A stretch of 32,879 bases of DNA from Candidatus Uhrbacteria bacterium RIFCSPHIGHO2_02_FULL_46_47 (lineage in GTDB: Bacteria; Patescibacteriota; Patescibacteriia; GWA2-47-26). The translations under genes were made by a program, and so were the position numbers. Below the pieces are notes generated by a model. The model saw only the letters and a program-made list of their open reading frames with translations, had not been told where the DNA came from and did not search any database. Positions 1 through 6,818 of the stretch are shown piece by piece. Where the stretch lies: positions 1 through 32,879 of the forward strand of contig MGDU01000006.1 of the NCBI GenBank assembly GCA_001790815.1, written 5' to 3'. The first letter of the stretch is position 1. Each line of letters opens with the position of its first letter.

Positions 1-1
1 C

Positions 2-82
2 TTGTGGACATTGTACAGAACTAGCGAAACATGGAATGATCCTAAAATATTTCAAGTTGAAATCCTAGACGACTCATTATGA
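2..82 (+). other. Possible 3' end of a gene cut by the window edge
   Basis: The frame starting at base 2 is open for 26 codons and ends at TGA 80-82, with a plausible C-terminal composition (ending VEILDDSL). The frame starting at base 3 is also open, to a TAG near base 67, and contains a CGHC motif. The two cannot be told apart here, and chance is possible for such short stretches. No product is proposed. Confidence 0.2.
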
Positions 83-159
83 TAACGGAGAACATAAATA
101 AAATATAATTGGGGCGGCGCATTTCGCAAAACGAAATACGAAATTCGGCGGCGGCGGAA

Positions 160-345
160 CCCCAGAAGCAATCCCGCTTTTGCGGGATGCTACGGGGCAA
201 GAAGCGAGGGCGGGCAATCCCGCCAAGGCGGGATCAAAATTCAGCGTTCGGGTTTTCGCTAAAAAAAGTTCGGATTTCATTCAGCGTTCGGAGCTCACTG
301 TCGTTGACTAAAGTAGCGGTAGCGTCCCGCCATGGCGGGATTCTT
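160..345. repeat. Cluster of CCCGC palindromes and a 13-bp direct repeat
   Basis: The otherwise gene-free stretch 83-380 holds three small hairpins: 167-191 (AGCA-ATCCCGC with GCGGGAT-GCT), 217-234 (ATCCCGCC/GGCGGGAT) and 325-340 (TCCCGCC/GGCGGGA). The 13-mer ATTCAGCGTTCGG occurs at 239-251 and again at 279-291. A related hairpin, also with an outer CCCC/GGGG pair and followed by TACGGGGCA, lies in frame in the PBP2 gene near 29749-29783, so this is a dispersed family. No coding region is supported on either strand. Confidence 0.6.
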
Positions 346-363
346 CATTTTTTGTCAAGGTCA

Positions 364-372
364 TGCTATCAT
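364..372 (+). promoter_or_regulatory. Extended -10 promoter for the 47-aa ORF
   Basis: TGC followed by TATCAT (367-372) forms an extended -10 element. The next ATG (381) is 8 nt downstream, so the transcript would start within a base or two of the start codon. No good -35 hexamer is visible (TTCATT at 344-349 is weak). Prediction only. Confidence 0.4.
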
Positions 373-380
373 AATACACT

Positions 381-524
381 ATGGCCCAAACAAACGGAGA
401 ATTGAAATATCTGCGCGCAATTTTACGCGAGAAAAAGAAACGGCCCAAAATGGCTGTGCACGGGCGTGGAATGAAAATGCTGCCAATGCGCGGCGTGCCA
501 AAACGCCGACGCGCAAAAATGTAA
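381..524 (+). CDS. Small, highly basic hypothetical protein (47 aa)
   Basis: An ATG at 381 opens a 47-codon frame ending at TAA 522-524. The protein is rich in Lys and Arg, with a central KKKRPK cluster and a C-terminal PKRRRAKM tail, and has six internal Met residues. There is no signal peptide or membrane segment. The composition suggests an RNA- or DNA-binding or ribosome-associated miniprotein, but I do not recognise the family. Support comes from the extended -10 element placed 8 nt before the ATG, the same geometry seen upstream of lysS and other genes here, and from its position 30 bp before the sigma factor gene. It could still be a chance ORF. Confidence 0.45.
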   Translation: MAQTNGELKYLRAILREKKKRPKMAVHGRGMKMLPMRGVPKRRRAKM

Positions 525-554
525 GATATTAAGTGTAATTGCGTCCCACTCTAT

Positions 555-1112
555 ATGGAGAGTACTGCGACTACTCTACGTACATATACATGCCGTGAGC
601 TTTGCCAGCCCGAAATTTTTGAGGATCTGTATGGCACATATTCACGAAAACTTTATCGGTATGCATACTACCATCTCAATTCCAAAGAGGATGCGGAGGA
701 TGTATTGGCCACAACTTTTGTGCGGCTTTGGGAATATGTCACGGCAAATCAAAAAGCAACAGTTCGCTCAATCACAGCCTTACTATATCGCATTATGCAT
801 AATTTAATTGTTGATCAATATCGCGCGCGAAAACCCGCAAGCTCAGTTGAAGAGATGCTTGAAGTAGGAATTGAGATCAAAGATATAAAGGCGCTTGATG
901 CAAGTAAAAAAGCAGAATTTTCATTAGTACTGGAAGGGATTGAAAAGTTAGAAGAGGCGGATAGAAATTTGCTTTTGTTGCGTTTTATTGAAGATTTGCC
1001 AGTGACTGATATTGCGGATATGCATGGAATTACGGAAAATAATGCGTCCGTGCGAATTCATCGCGCCTTAAATAAACTGAAGAATATTGTAAATGCGCAA
1101 TATGCTAAATGA
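555..1112 (+). CDS. ECF-type (sigma-70 family) RNA polymerase sigma factor
   Basis: A 185-aa protein with the two-domain layout of ECF sigma factors. Region 2 lies at about residues 21-90, with an F..LY..YS..LYRYAY stretch followed by the acidic EDAEDV segment and FVRLWEYV. Region 4 lies at about residues 125-178, with a helix-turn-helix around 148-175 (VTDIADMHGITENNASVRIHR) that should bind the -35 element. The linker contains no sigma-3 domain. The start ATG at 555 has no clear Shine-Dalgarno sequence. The 3' end overlaps the next gene by 20 nt, so the two are translationally coupled. In this arrangement the downstream membrane protein is the expected regulator of the sigma factor. The target genes cannot be told from this window. 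Confidence 0.9.
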   Translation: MESTATTLRTYTCRELCQPEIFEDLYGTYSRKLYRYAYYHLNSKEDAEDVLATTFVRLWEYVTANQKATVRSITALLYRIMHNLIVDQYRARKPASSVEEMLEVGIEIKDIKALDASKKAEFSLVLEGIEKLEEADRNLLLLRFIEDLPVTDIADMHGITENNASVRIHRALNKLKNIVNAQYAK

Positions 1113-2274
1113 ACATGATATTGAAGGAATATTAAAGAAAATGCGGAACATGGAACCCCCGCAGAATTCTTTATTGCGTGCAAAAAATAGGGTGATGGCG
1201 TTTGTAAGAGAGGGCGATACTCACCGTCAACCTATGTTAGAAAGGTCATCAATTTTTCATTTATTAATTCCTAAGTTAAGATTTAAATATATGATTGTAG
1301 CGTTAATTCTAGCATTAGTACTGGGTGGCGGCGGAACAGTTGCCGCTGCGCAAAACGATCTTCCCGGTGATGCGTTATACGGCGTGAAACTTGCTTCTGA
1401 GCGAGTTGCTGAGCGGCTGGTAAGAAGTGAAGAAACAAAAGTTGCCCTTGACGCCAAGTTTGCAGATCGCCGAGCAGATGAGATTGTGGCTTTGGAAGTG
1501 AAAGCAGATGCCGCGGTAAAGAGCGGCGCTTTGCAAGATGCCGAAAAATTTGAAAAGCACATGGACCGCACCGCTGAGCAGTTGAAAGCGCGCATCACCC
1601 ATTCACAGGAGCGCCTTGCCGCGCTTAAAGCAAAAGATACGGAGAGTTCACTCAAGGCATCTGCAAAGCTTGAGTCACGAATTGATCTTTGGGAATCCAA
1701 GCTTGCCGCGGTAGAGTCCGCGACAAGCCGCGAGGAACTTAAGGCAAAACTTGCCGAAGTTCGCGGTAAGGTGAAGGAGCTGCGCGCCGCATTTGAGAAA
1801 GTGCAAGATGAAGCAGCGGATGAAAATGGCGCAAAAGGACGCGATGAGCAGTCCGCTACCGGCCGCGTAGGTGCTGCGGAAAATAAGCTTGCCGCGCTGA
1901 CTGATCGCCGCGCCAGAATTCTTGTTGAAGTGAATGCCTCTGGCGATGCGGAAGCCAAGGCAAAATTTGATGAATCCGACAAATTATATCAGGAGGCGGT
2001 GACGCTCGTTGCGCAGGCAAAAGCCGCGCTTGAAGCAAAGGACTGGAAACTGGCATGGGATAAGGCGAACAGCGCGTTTAAGGCCATGGTGCAATTCCAT
2101 GGACCAATGCTCCGCGCGCGCGTCAATGCAGAAGTAAAAGAGGAAACGCGTGAAAAACGCGAGGAGATAAAAGAAGAAGTCAAGGAGCGCCTTGAGAGTG
2201 TAATACCAGAGATTCGGGTGCGAGCGCGGGAAGATCTTAAAGCGCGTCTGGATGAGCAGAAAGAAACTGAGTAG
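1093..2274 (+). CDS. DUF5667-type membrane protein, putative anti-sigma partner
   Basis: A 393-aa protein with a cytoplasmic N-terminal part (residues 1-63), one transmembrane helix (about 64-86), and directly after it the segment QNDLPGDALYGVKLASE. That segment is the signature of DUF5667 domains found next to ECF sigma genes in CPR bacteria and Actinobacteria. The rest, about residues 105-393, is a very charged, Ala/Lys/Glu-rich extracellular region predicted to be long helices or coiled coil. The cytoplasmic N-terminus could bind the sigma factor, but I see no recognisable zinc anti-sigma motif, so that role is inferred from the 20-nt overlap. A start at 1102 (MLNEHD) is an alternative. 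A strong terminator follows at 2302. Confidence 0.8.
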   Translation: MRNMLNEHDIEGILKKMRNMEPPQNSLLRAKNRVMAFVREGDTHRQPMLERSSIFHLLIPKLRFKYMIVALILALVLGGGGTVAAAQNDLPGDALYGVKLASERVAERLVRSEETKVALDAKFADRRADEIVALEVKADAAVKSGALQDAEKFEKHMDRTAEQLKARITHSQERLAALKAKDTESSLKASAKLESRIDLWESKLAAVESATSREELKAKLAEVRGKVKELRAAFEKVQDEAADENGAKGRDEQSATGRVGAAENKLAALTDRRARILVEVNASGDAEAKAKFDESDKLYQEAVTLVAQAKAALEAKDWKLAWDKANSAFKAMVQFHGPMLRARVNAEVKEETREKREEIKEEVKERLESVIPEIRVRAREDLKARLDEQKETE

Positions 2275-2301
2275 GATGATCGGTAATGTGCGAAATGCAA
2301 G

Positions 2302-2331
2302 GACAGTCCCGTAACCGCGGGACTGTCTTTT
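2302..2331 (+). terminator. Rho-independent terminator after the sigma/DUF5667 operon
   Basis: Perfect 10-bp arms GACAGTCCCG (2302-2311) and CGGGACTGTC (2318-2327) flank a 6-nt loop and are followed by TTTTAT. The GGACAGTCC half resembles the GACTGTCC repeat family found inside uvrD and before thiI, so a repeat may have been recruited as a terminator. Confidence 0.85.
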
Positions 2332-2338
2332 ATGTCCC

Positions 2339-2367
2339 TTGTGCATAAAATTGTGTAGTGCTACACT
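2339..2367 (+). promoter_or_regulatory. Promoter for the anchored surface protein
   Basis: TTGTGC (2339-2344), a 17-bp spacer and TACACT (2362-2367), with an upstream TG at 2359-2360 making an extended -10. Only 8 nt separate the -10 from the ATG at 2376, so the mRNA is probably leaderless. Confidence 0.55.
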
Positions 2368-2375
2368 ATCTCAAT

Positions 2376-2930
2376 ATGAAGTTGAAAATTGCCACGCTTA
2401 GCGTGATTACTTATTTACTTTTTTCTGCCATCTCCGCGCATGCCCAAGCATCGCCGCCTTCAACATTTCATATTATTTCTCCTGCGCCGGGAGAAGTTAT
2501 TGTAAGCAATAAAGTTTCTGTATTGGTCAATGTTTCGCAAGATTTTTTACTTGGTAAAGATGGTTATATTTTTCTTTGGCTTGATACGCTTGAACGCACG
2601 CCGGAAAATGCGCGGATCACCTCCGAAATTCAATATATATTTGATAATGTGCCGTCTGGTTTGCATACGCTTTACGGCGAACTTGTACGTGCTGGCCAAA
2701 GTTCATTTGAGCCAAAATCAGAAGTAAAAGTTGAATTTGAAACGATTGACGAGGAAATTAAACCAGTTGCAACCTCAGCTGACACCGGGAACGAGGCTCC
2801 ACCGGAAGCAAACGGAGGGTTATTTATTCCTCCGGGCAAGAGTAATGCCACGATTGTGATAATACTTATAATTTTGGCAGTGGCAATACTTTGGTATGTA
2901 TTTGGCCGCTCATCTAAGAAAACCTCATAA
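2376..2930 (+). CDS. Secreted, C-terminally membrane-anchored hypothetical protein
   Basis: A 184-aa protein. Residues 1-23 form a signal peptide (basic MKLK start, hydrophobic core, AHA cleavage site). The middle (about 25-125) is a beta-rich region with Ig-like character, beginning FHIISPAPGEVIVSNKVSV. A Pro/Glu-rich linker leads to a transmembrane helix at about 158-177 and a short basic tail, SSKKTS. The topology is thus an exported domain held at the membrane by its C-terminus. An in-frame start at 2358 exists, but 2376 gives the proper signal peptide and the best promoter spacing. The function is unknown. It is followed after 3 nt by the helicase gene, probably co-transcribed. Confidence 0.7.
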   Translation: MKLKIATLSVITYLLFSAISAHAQASPPSTFHIISPAPGEVIVSNKVSVLVNVSQDFLLGKDGYIFLWLDTLERTPENARITSEIQYIFDNVPSGLHTLYGELVRAGQSSFEPKSEVKVEFETIDEEIKPVATSADTGNEAPPEANGGLFIPPGKSNATIVIILIILAVAILWYVFGRSSKKTS

Positions 2931-2933
2931 TGC

Positions 2934-5021
2934 ATGGCAATTGATTATTCTAGGGAATTAAATAAAGAACAACTGCAAGTTGTTACGGCCGGAGACGGCC
3001 CTTGTTTAGTTTTAGCCGGAGCCGGAACTGGCAAAACGCGTACGATTGTTCATCGCGTTGCGTATCTATTGGAGAACGGCATAGACCCGCGCCAAATTCT
3101 CCTTGTGACATTTACCAATAAAGCCGCGCGCGAAATGCTCAGACGGGTTGAGCTCTTAATTGGCGCGCAACCACAAGGACTTTGGGGAGGAACATTTCAT
3201 CATGTGGGACACGCGCTTTTACGGCGGTATGGCTCACGCATTGGCATTGCGCCATCATTTACAATTCTTGATCAAGATGACAATCTTGAAGTTTTGAAAT
3301 CAGTTATGGCGGCCCACGGTATTTCAACTAAGAAAGATGACAGCAAATATTTTCCAAGTCCGGATGTGCTTGAAAATCTTATTAGTTTTTGCGCAAATAG
3401 TATGCGGCCGCTTTCGGAACTTATTGAACAGTGGATTCCAAAACATGCGCATCTAACGCCGGATATTTTGCGTGTTGCCTCGGCCTATGAGCAAAAAAAA
3501 CGCGAGCGCAATGTAGTGAGTTTTGATGATCTACTTTCTTTTTGGTTGAAGATTTTGCGTGAGCGGCCAGAAGTACGTCAGAGTTTAGGTGGAAAATTTG
3601 AATATATTTTAATTGATGAGTATCAAGATACCAATCGCTTGCAAGGTATGATTGTTGAGGAATTGGCAAAAGGGCCACCAAGGACTGTCCTTAACGATAC
3701 CCAAGGACAGTCCTTGTCCGCTCGTAATATCCTGGTTGTAGGCGATGATGCTCAGGCCATTTACGCATTTCGCGCGGCAACGGTTGAAAATATCATGCGT
3801 TTTCCAGAAGTATTTCCGGGCGCAAAAACATTTCGTTTAGTGCAAAATTATCGTTCCACACAATCAATTTTAGATTTGGCCAATGCTTGCATTTCCTGCA
3901 ATCGTCGGCAATTTGAAAAAGAATTGCGAACAGTACATGGACGCGGCACAAAGCCAGAACTGGTGGGATGTGCTGATCCATTTGAGGAAGCGCGGTTTAT
4001 TGCCGGGCGCGTACTGGAATTGCGAGAAGAAGGGGAGTCACTTTTGGAAAGTGCCGCACTTTTTCGCGCCGCGTATCAAGGCATGCAATTGGAACTAGAA
4101 CTTCAAAAGCGCGGCGTGCCGTATGTTATTCGGGGCGGTATCCGATTTTTTGAGCAAGCGCATATTAAAGATGTTGTGGCATATCTGCGAGTGGTTGGAA
4201 ATCCCAAAGATGAGATTGCCTGGCAACGTATATTAAAAATGGAGCCGGGGATTGGAGTGAAGACGGCAGCGGAAATCATGAAATTGATCGTTGGTAATTT
4301 TTCACCCCCACCTCAATCCTCCCCCATCAAGGGGGAGGAAGTGAATGCAAATTCCCCTCCCTTGGTGGGAGGGGCTAGGGGAGGGGGTCGTAGTCAGGAG
4401 GGGTTACGCAAAGTGCTTGCCCGCGTTGAGAAGCTCAAATCCTTAAAGCAAATTGATGCCATGATTGAGTATGTGCTCCAAGCATTTTATGAAACTTATG
4501 CGGAAGCGACTTTTGAAAATGCGAATGATCGCATTGAGGATTTAGAGCAACTGGCAATTTTTGCGCGCACATACAGTGCCGGGGGTTCATCCCCCGGTGA
4601 CAGTTTGGAGCAATTTTTAGCTGATGCCACGCTTTCCGAGGGGTTTCGCGGTGAGCGCGGAGTAACGCGCGAAGGACTGTCCTTTGTGAAGGACAGTCCT
4701 TCCGAAGAGTATTTAGTGCTTTCCACGATTCATCAAGCCAAGGGATTAGAATGGAAAAATGTATTTGTGTTGGGGCTGGTGGACGGCCAATTTCCGCATT
4801 ATAAATCACGCGCAAATCGTGCGGAGATGGAGGAAGAGCGGCGGCTTTTTTACGTGGCCATCACGCGCGCAAAAGAGCGGCTATTTTTAACATATCCTTT
4901 GACCAGCATGGCATCCATGGGCACTGCCATTAATCAACCTTCCCTTTTTGTCCGCGAACTTGATCCGCGATTGTATAAAACAATGCTGGAGGATGAGGAA
5001 GAGGTGATTGAGATTGAGTAA
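2934..5021 (+). CDS. pcrA: UvrD/PcrA-family (SF1A) DNA helicase
   Basis: A 695-aa ATP-dependent 3'-5' DNA helicase of the UvrD/PcrA/Rep family, acting in repair and replication restart. Visible motifs, in order: Q-motif region (LNKEQLQVV), Walker A GAGTGKT (29-35), motif II DEYQDT (about 227-232), motif III QAIYAFRAA, motif IV NYRST, motif V TIHQAKGLEW and motif VI VAITRAKERL near the end. The C-terminus is acidic. Four palindromic elements interrupt the frame without breaking it, at about residues 249-261, 457-485, 549-555 and 579-590. They lie between the conserved motifs and not in them. Whether this is PcrA, UvrD or a paralogue cannot be decided from the sequence alone. Confidence 0.93.
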   Translation: MAIDYSRELNKEQLQVVTAGDGPCLVLAGAGTGKTRTIVHRVAYLLENGIDPRQILLVTFTNKAAREMLRRVELLIGAQPQGLWGGTFHHVGHALLRRYGSRIGIAPSFTILDQDDNLEVLKSVMAAHGISTKKDDSKYFPSPDVLENLISFCANSMRPLSELIEQWIPKHAHLTPDILRVASAYEQKKRERNVVSFDDLLSFWLKILRERPEVRQSLGGKFEYILIDEYQDTNRLQGMIVEELAKGPPRTVLNDTQGQSLSARNILVVGDDAQAIYAFRAATVENIMRFPEVFPGAKTFRLVQNYRSTQSILDLANACISCNRRQFEKELRTVHGRGTKPELVGCADPFEEARFIAGRVLELREEGESLLESAALFRAAYQGMQLELELQKRGVPYVIRGGIRFFEQAHIKDVVAYLRVVGNPKDEIAWQRILKMEPGIGVKTAAEIMKLIVGNFSPPPQSSPIKGEEVNANSPPLVGGARGGGRSQEGLRKVLARVEKLKSLKQIDAMIEYVLQAFYETYAEATFENANDRIEDLEQLAIFARTYSAGGSSPGDSLEQFLADATLSEGFRGERGVTREGLSFVKDSPSEEYLVLSTIHQAKGLEWKNVFVLGLVDGQFPHYKSRANRAEMEEERRLFYVAITRAKERLFLTYPLTSMASMGTAINQPSLFVRELDPRLYKTMLEDEEEVIEIE
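3679..3716. repeat. GACTGTCC palindrome inside the helicase gene
   Basis: AAGGACTGTCCTT (3680-3692) and AAGGACAGTCCTT (3703-3715) form an inverted pair with a 10-nt loop. It is translated in frame just before the conserved segment NILVVGDDAQAIYAF. The same family occurs at 4671-4702 and 8077-8104. Confidence 0.85.
4304..4388. repeat. Long double-hairpin CCCC/GGGG element inside the helicase gene
   Basis: About 85 bp: CCTCCCCC-loop-GGGGGAGG, a 14-nt AT-rich linker, then CCCCTCCC-loop-GGGAGGGG, enclosed by an outer ACCCCC/GGGGGT pair. It is translated in frame as a low-complexity Pro/Gly segment (PPPQSSP to GGARGGG). The hairpin-linker-hairpin design recurs at 5739, 11193 and 13866. Confidence 0.85.
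4579..4597. repeat. Short CCGGGGG palindrome inside the helicase gene
   Basis: CCGGGGG (4579-4585) and CCCCCGG (4591-4597) with a 5-nt loop, read in frame as part of AGGSSPGD. It may be a small palindromic insertion. Confidence 0.6.
4671..4702. repeat. Second GACTGTCC palindrome inside the helicase gene
   Basis: GAAGGACTGTCCTT (4671-4684) and AAGGACAGTCCTTC (4689-4702) are perfect 14-bp inverted arms around a 4-nt loop, translated in frame (EGLSFVKDSPS) just before helicase motif V. Confidence 0.85.
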
Positions 5022-5022
5022 G

Positions 5023-5051
5023 TTGACACTCGGTGAGCGTTGCCTTATAGT
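5023..5051 (+). promoter_or_regulatory. Near-consensus promoter for the 84-aa ORF
   Basis: TTGACA (5023-5028), exactly 17 bp of spacer, then TATAGT (5046-5051). It begins 2 nt after the helicase stop codon. A 33-nt leader with a GAGGGGG Shine-Dalgarno sequence follows before ATG 5085. Confidence 0.8.
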
Positions 5052-5084
5052 AAAGGCGTTCTTGTTCACATGCGAGGGGGAAAA

Positions 5085-5339
5085 ATGCCAAATCTCAAGT
5101 CACGACGAAACGGTACACCACTTCCCACAGAAGTCTTTAGACTGCTTGAGCAGTATCGGTGCGCCCTACAGCAGAAAAGAACGCGCACTGTGAAAGAGCT
5201 GCGCAAAATGTTTTCTGAGGTCGGGTACCGCGTTGCGATGGCCGAGCCAGCCGTACTGTGGTTGCGCAAGTTAGGCATCCCATTGCCACAAGAGCGCACA
5301 CTGCAAGAGCGCCGCACATTGCGGATCAAACCGTGGTGA
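5085..5339 (+). CDS. Hypothetical basic protein in a stand-alone cassette (84 aa)
   Basis: An 84-aa basic soluble protein beginning MPNLKSRRNGTPLP. The start at 5085 is chosen because GAGGGGG (5074-5080) sits 4 nt upstream. The in-frame ATG at 5070 lacks such a site. The middle (TVKELRKMFSEVGYRVAMAEPAVLWLRKLGIPL) looks mostly helical, with a helix-turn-helix-like rhythm, but I do not recognise a family. The gene has its own near-consensus promoter and its own terminator, unlike the overlapping operon genes around it, so it is an independent unit and probably well expressed. A nucleic-acid-binding role would fit the charge but is a guess. Confidence 0.65.
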   Translation: MPNLKSRRNGTPLPTEVFRLLEQYRCALQQKRTRTVKELRKMFSEVGYRVAMAEPAVLWLRKLGIPLPQERTLQERRTLRIKPW

Positions 5340-5386
5340 GGTAATGCGACAAAGCCGATCGGTGAGATTTCGAGCGTCCACGCAAA

Positions 5387-5418
5387 AAGACCCGTGCCTG
5401 AGGAGGCGGCCGGGTCTT
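5387..5418 (+). terminator. Terminator after the 84-aa ORF
   Basis: AAGACCCG (5387-5394) and CGGGTCTT (5411-5418) form the stem, with a small inner GCCT/AGGC pair, followed by CATTCATTTTAA. The T-tract is imperfect, but the position between the ORF and the next promoter fits. Confidence 0.65.
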
Positions 5419-5433
5419 CATTCATTTTAAGGA

Positions 5434-5462
5434 TTGACATGGGTGCGTTTTTTACATATAAT
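5434..5462 (+). promoter_or_regulatory. Consensus promoter for the cysteine desulfurase gene
   Basis: TTGACA (5434-5439), 17-bp spacer, TATAAT (5457-5462): a perfect sigma-70 consensus. The ATG at 5472 is only 9 nt after the -10, implying a leaderless or nearly leaderless transcript. Confidence 0.9.
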
Positions 5463-5471
5463 TGCCACGTT

Positions 5472-6803
5472 ATGGAAAAACGCACTATATATTTAGATCA
5501 CGCAGCCGCAACACCTCTTGATCCGCGCATTAAAGAAGCGATGTTGCCGTATTTAGATTCAGAGTATGGAAATCCATCGGCGATTTATTCTGTGGGGCGT
5601 ATGGCAAAAGAAGCGTTAGATAACGCGCGGCAAACTGTGGCGCAAGTTTTAGGTTGCACTGCTTCTGAAGTTATTTTTACTGGAAGCGGAACTGAGTCAG
5701 ACAATTTGGCAATTTTTGGGGTAGCGCGGGGATATACCCGCCCCTCACCCCAACCCTCTCCCATAAAGGGAGAGGGAGTATCGGTACAATTTCCCTCGCC
5801 CCGTGGGAGAGGGGAGGGTGAGGGGCGGGGCCATCTTATCACCACCAATTTTGAGCATCATGCAGTTTTGAATCCATGCAAGGCACTAGAAAAAGAAGGA
5901 TACGAGGTAACTTATCTTAAAGTTGATCGCGATGGCTTAATTACCCCAGAACAACTTAAGGCCGCGATTCGTCCGGACACATTGCTGGTATCTGTGATAT
6001 ACGCCAACAATGAGATTGGCACAATTGAGCCAATTGCAGAACTTGCGCGCGCATTGCGTGAATGGAAAAAAATTCACGATCGTAAAGAAAATGACCCACC
6101 ATTTTTTCATACTGATGCCTGCCAAGCCGCGGGATATTTAGAGATCAATGTAAAAAATCTTGGTGTGGATTTGATGACCATCAATGGCAGTAAAATTTAC
6201 GGGCCAAAAGGAACTGGCGCATTATATGTGCGCCGTGGATTGCGATTAAAGCCATTGATTTATGGCGGCGGGCAAGAATTTAAGTTGCGCTCCGGCACAG
6301 AAAATGTAGCTGGCATTGTAGGGCTGGCAAAAGCACTGGAAATAACGCACCATGTAGCCGCAGGTCTTCAGCCTGCGCTTGCAAAAGCATTGGAAGTAAC
6401 ACACAATGTAGCCGCAGGTCGTGAGCTGGAGCACATGGAAAGCGAGCGTATCACGCAATTACGCGACAAATTAATAAATGGTATCATGGAGAATGTTCCC
6501 GGGACAATGCTAAACGGCCATGCCACAAAGCGTCTGCCCAATAATATAAATATCACTATTTTGGACATTGAAGGCGAAGCCATGCTATTATACTTAGACG
6601 AGTACGGTATTTGCGCCTCAACTGGCTCTGCCTGTGATTCGCAAACCAGTGAACCTTCACATGTTATTCAGGCGCTTGGCAAATCCCAAAAAGATGCCCG
6701 CTCTAGCATTCGCTTCACCCTTGGCCGCTCTACAACTGAAACGGATATTAATTATGTGTTGAATGTTTTGCCGGAAATTGTTCAAAAATTACGCAAAATT
6801 TAA
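5472..6803 (+). CDS. iscS: Cysteine desulfurase (NifS/IscS family)
   Basis: A 443-aa PLP-dependent enzyme that takes sulfur from L-cysteine as a persulfide for Fe-S clusters and thiolated tRNA. It starts with IYLDHAAATP, typical of the family. The PLP-binding lysine is in GSKIYGPKG (Lys241). The HTDACQ segment binds the cofactor. The persulfide cysteine is Cys388 in STGSAC. The usual length is about 380-400 aa. The excess comes from an in-frame palindromic element (residues about 90-118) and a 54-nt tandem duplication (about 286-321). The start at 5472 is preferred over an upstream in-frame codon because of the consensus promoter and the family N-terminus. With thiI nearby, a role in 4-thiouridine synthesis is likely. 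Confidence 0.93.
   Translation: MEKRTIYLDHAAATPLDPRIKEAMLPYLDSEYGNPSAIYSVGRMAKEALDNARQTVAQVLGCTASEVIFTGSGTESDNLAIFGVARGYTRPSPQPSPIKGEGVSVQFPSPRGRGEGEGRGHLITTNFEHHAVLNPCKALEKEGYEVTYLKVDRDGLITPEQLKAAIRPDTLLVSVIYANNEIGTIEPIAELARALREWKKIHDRKENDPPFFHTDACQAAGYLEINVKNLGVDLMTINGSKIYGPKGTGALYVRRGLRLKPLIYGGGQEFKLRSGTENVAGIVGLAKALEITHHVAAGLQPALAKALEVTHNVAAGRELEHMESERITQLRDKLINGIMENVPGTMLNGHATKRLPNNINITILDIEGEAMLLYLDEYGICASTGSACDSQTSEPSHVIQALGKSQKDARSSIRFTLGRSTTETDINYVLNVLPEIVQKLRKI
5739..5827. repeat. Long CCCTCACC/GGTGAGGG element inside iscS
   Basis: Outer perfect arms CGCCCCTCACCC and GGGTGAGGGGCG enclose two hairpins separated by a 16-nt AT-rich linker. From CCCTCACC (5742) to GGTGAGGG (5824) it is 83 bp. 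It is translated in frame as PSPQPSP to GRGEGEG, between conserved segments of the enzyme. Confidence 0.92.
6327..6434. repeat. 54-bp tandem duplication inside iscS
   Basis: Units 6327-6380 and 6381-6434 both begin GCAAAAGCA and carry GTAGCCGCAGGTC. The first 40 bp match at 36 positions. Each unit is 18 codons (AKALEITHHVAAG and AKALEVTHNVAAG), so the frame is kept. The GTAGCCGCAGG part belongs to the dispersed GTAG hairpin family. Confidence 0.85.
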
Positions 6804-6818
6804 CAAAATACTAAATAT

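Noticed and set aside
332-532. A 66-codon + strand frame
   Set aside because: It overlaps the better-supported 47-aa frame at 381, has no promoter or ribosome site, and starts within a palindrome.
1257-1982. A 241-codon minus-strand frame opposite the DUF5667 gene
   Set aside because: Ser/Ala-rich composition typical of the antisense of an Ala/Lys/Glu-rich coiled-coil gene; no promoter or ribosome site.
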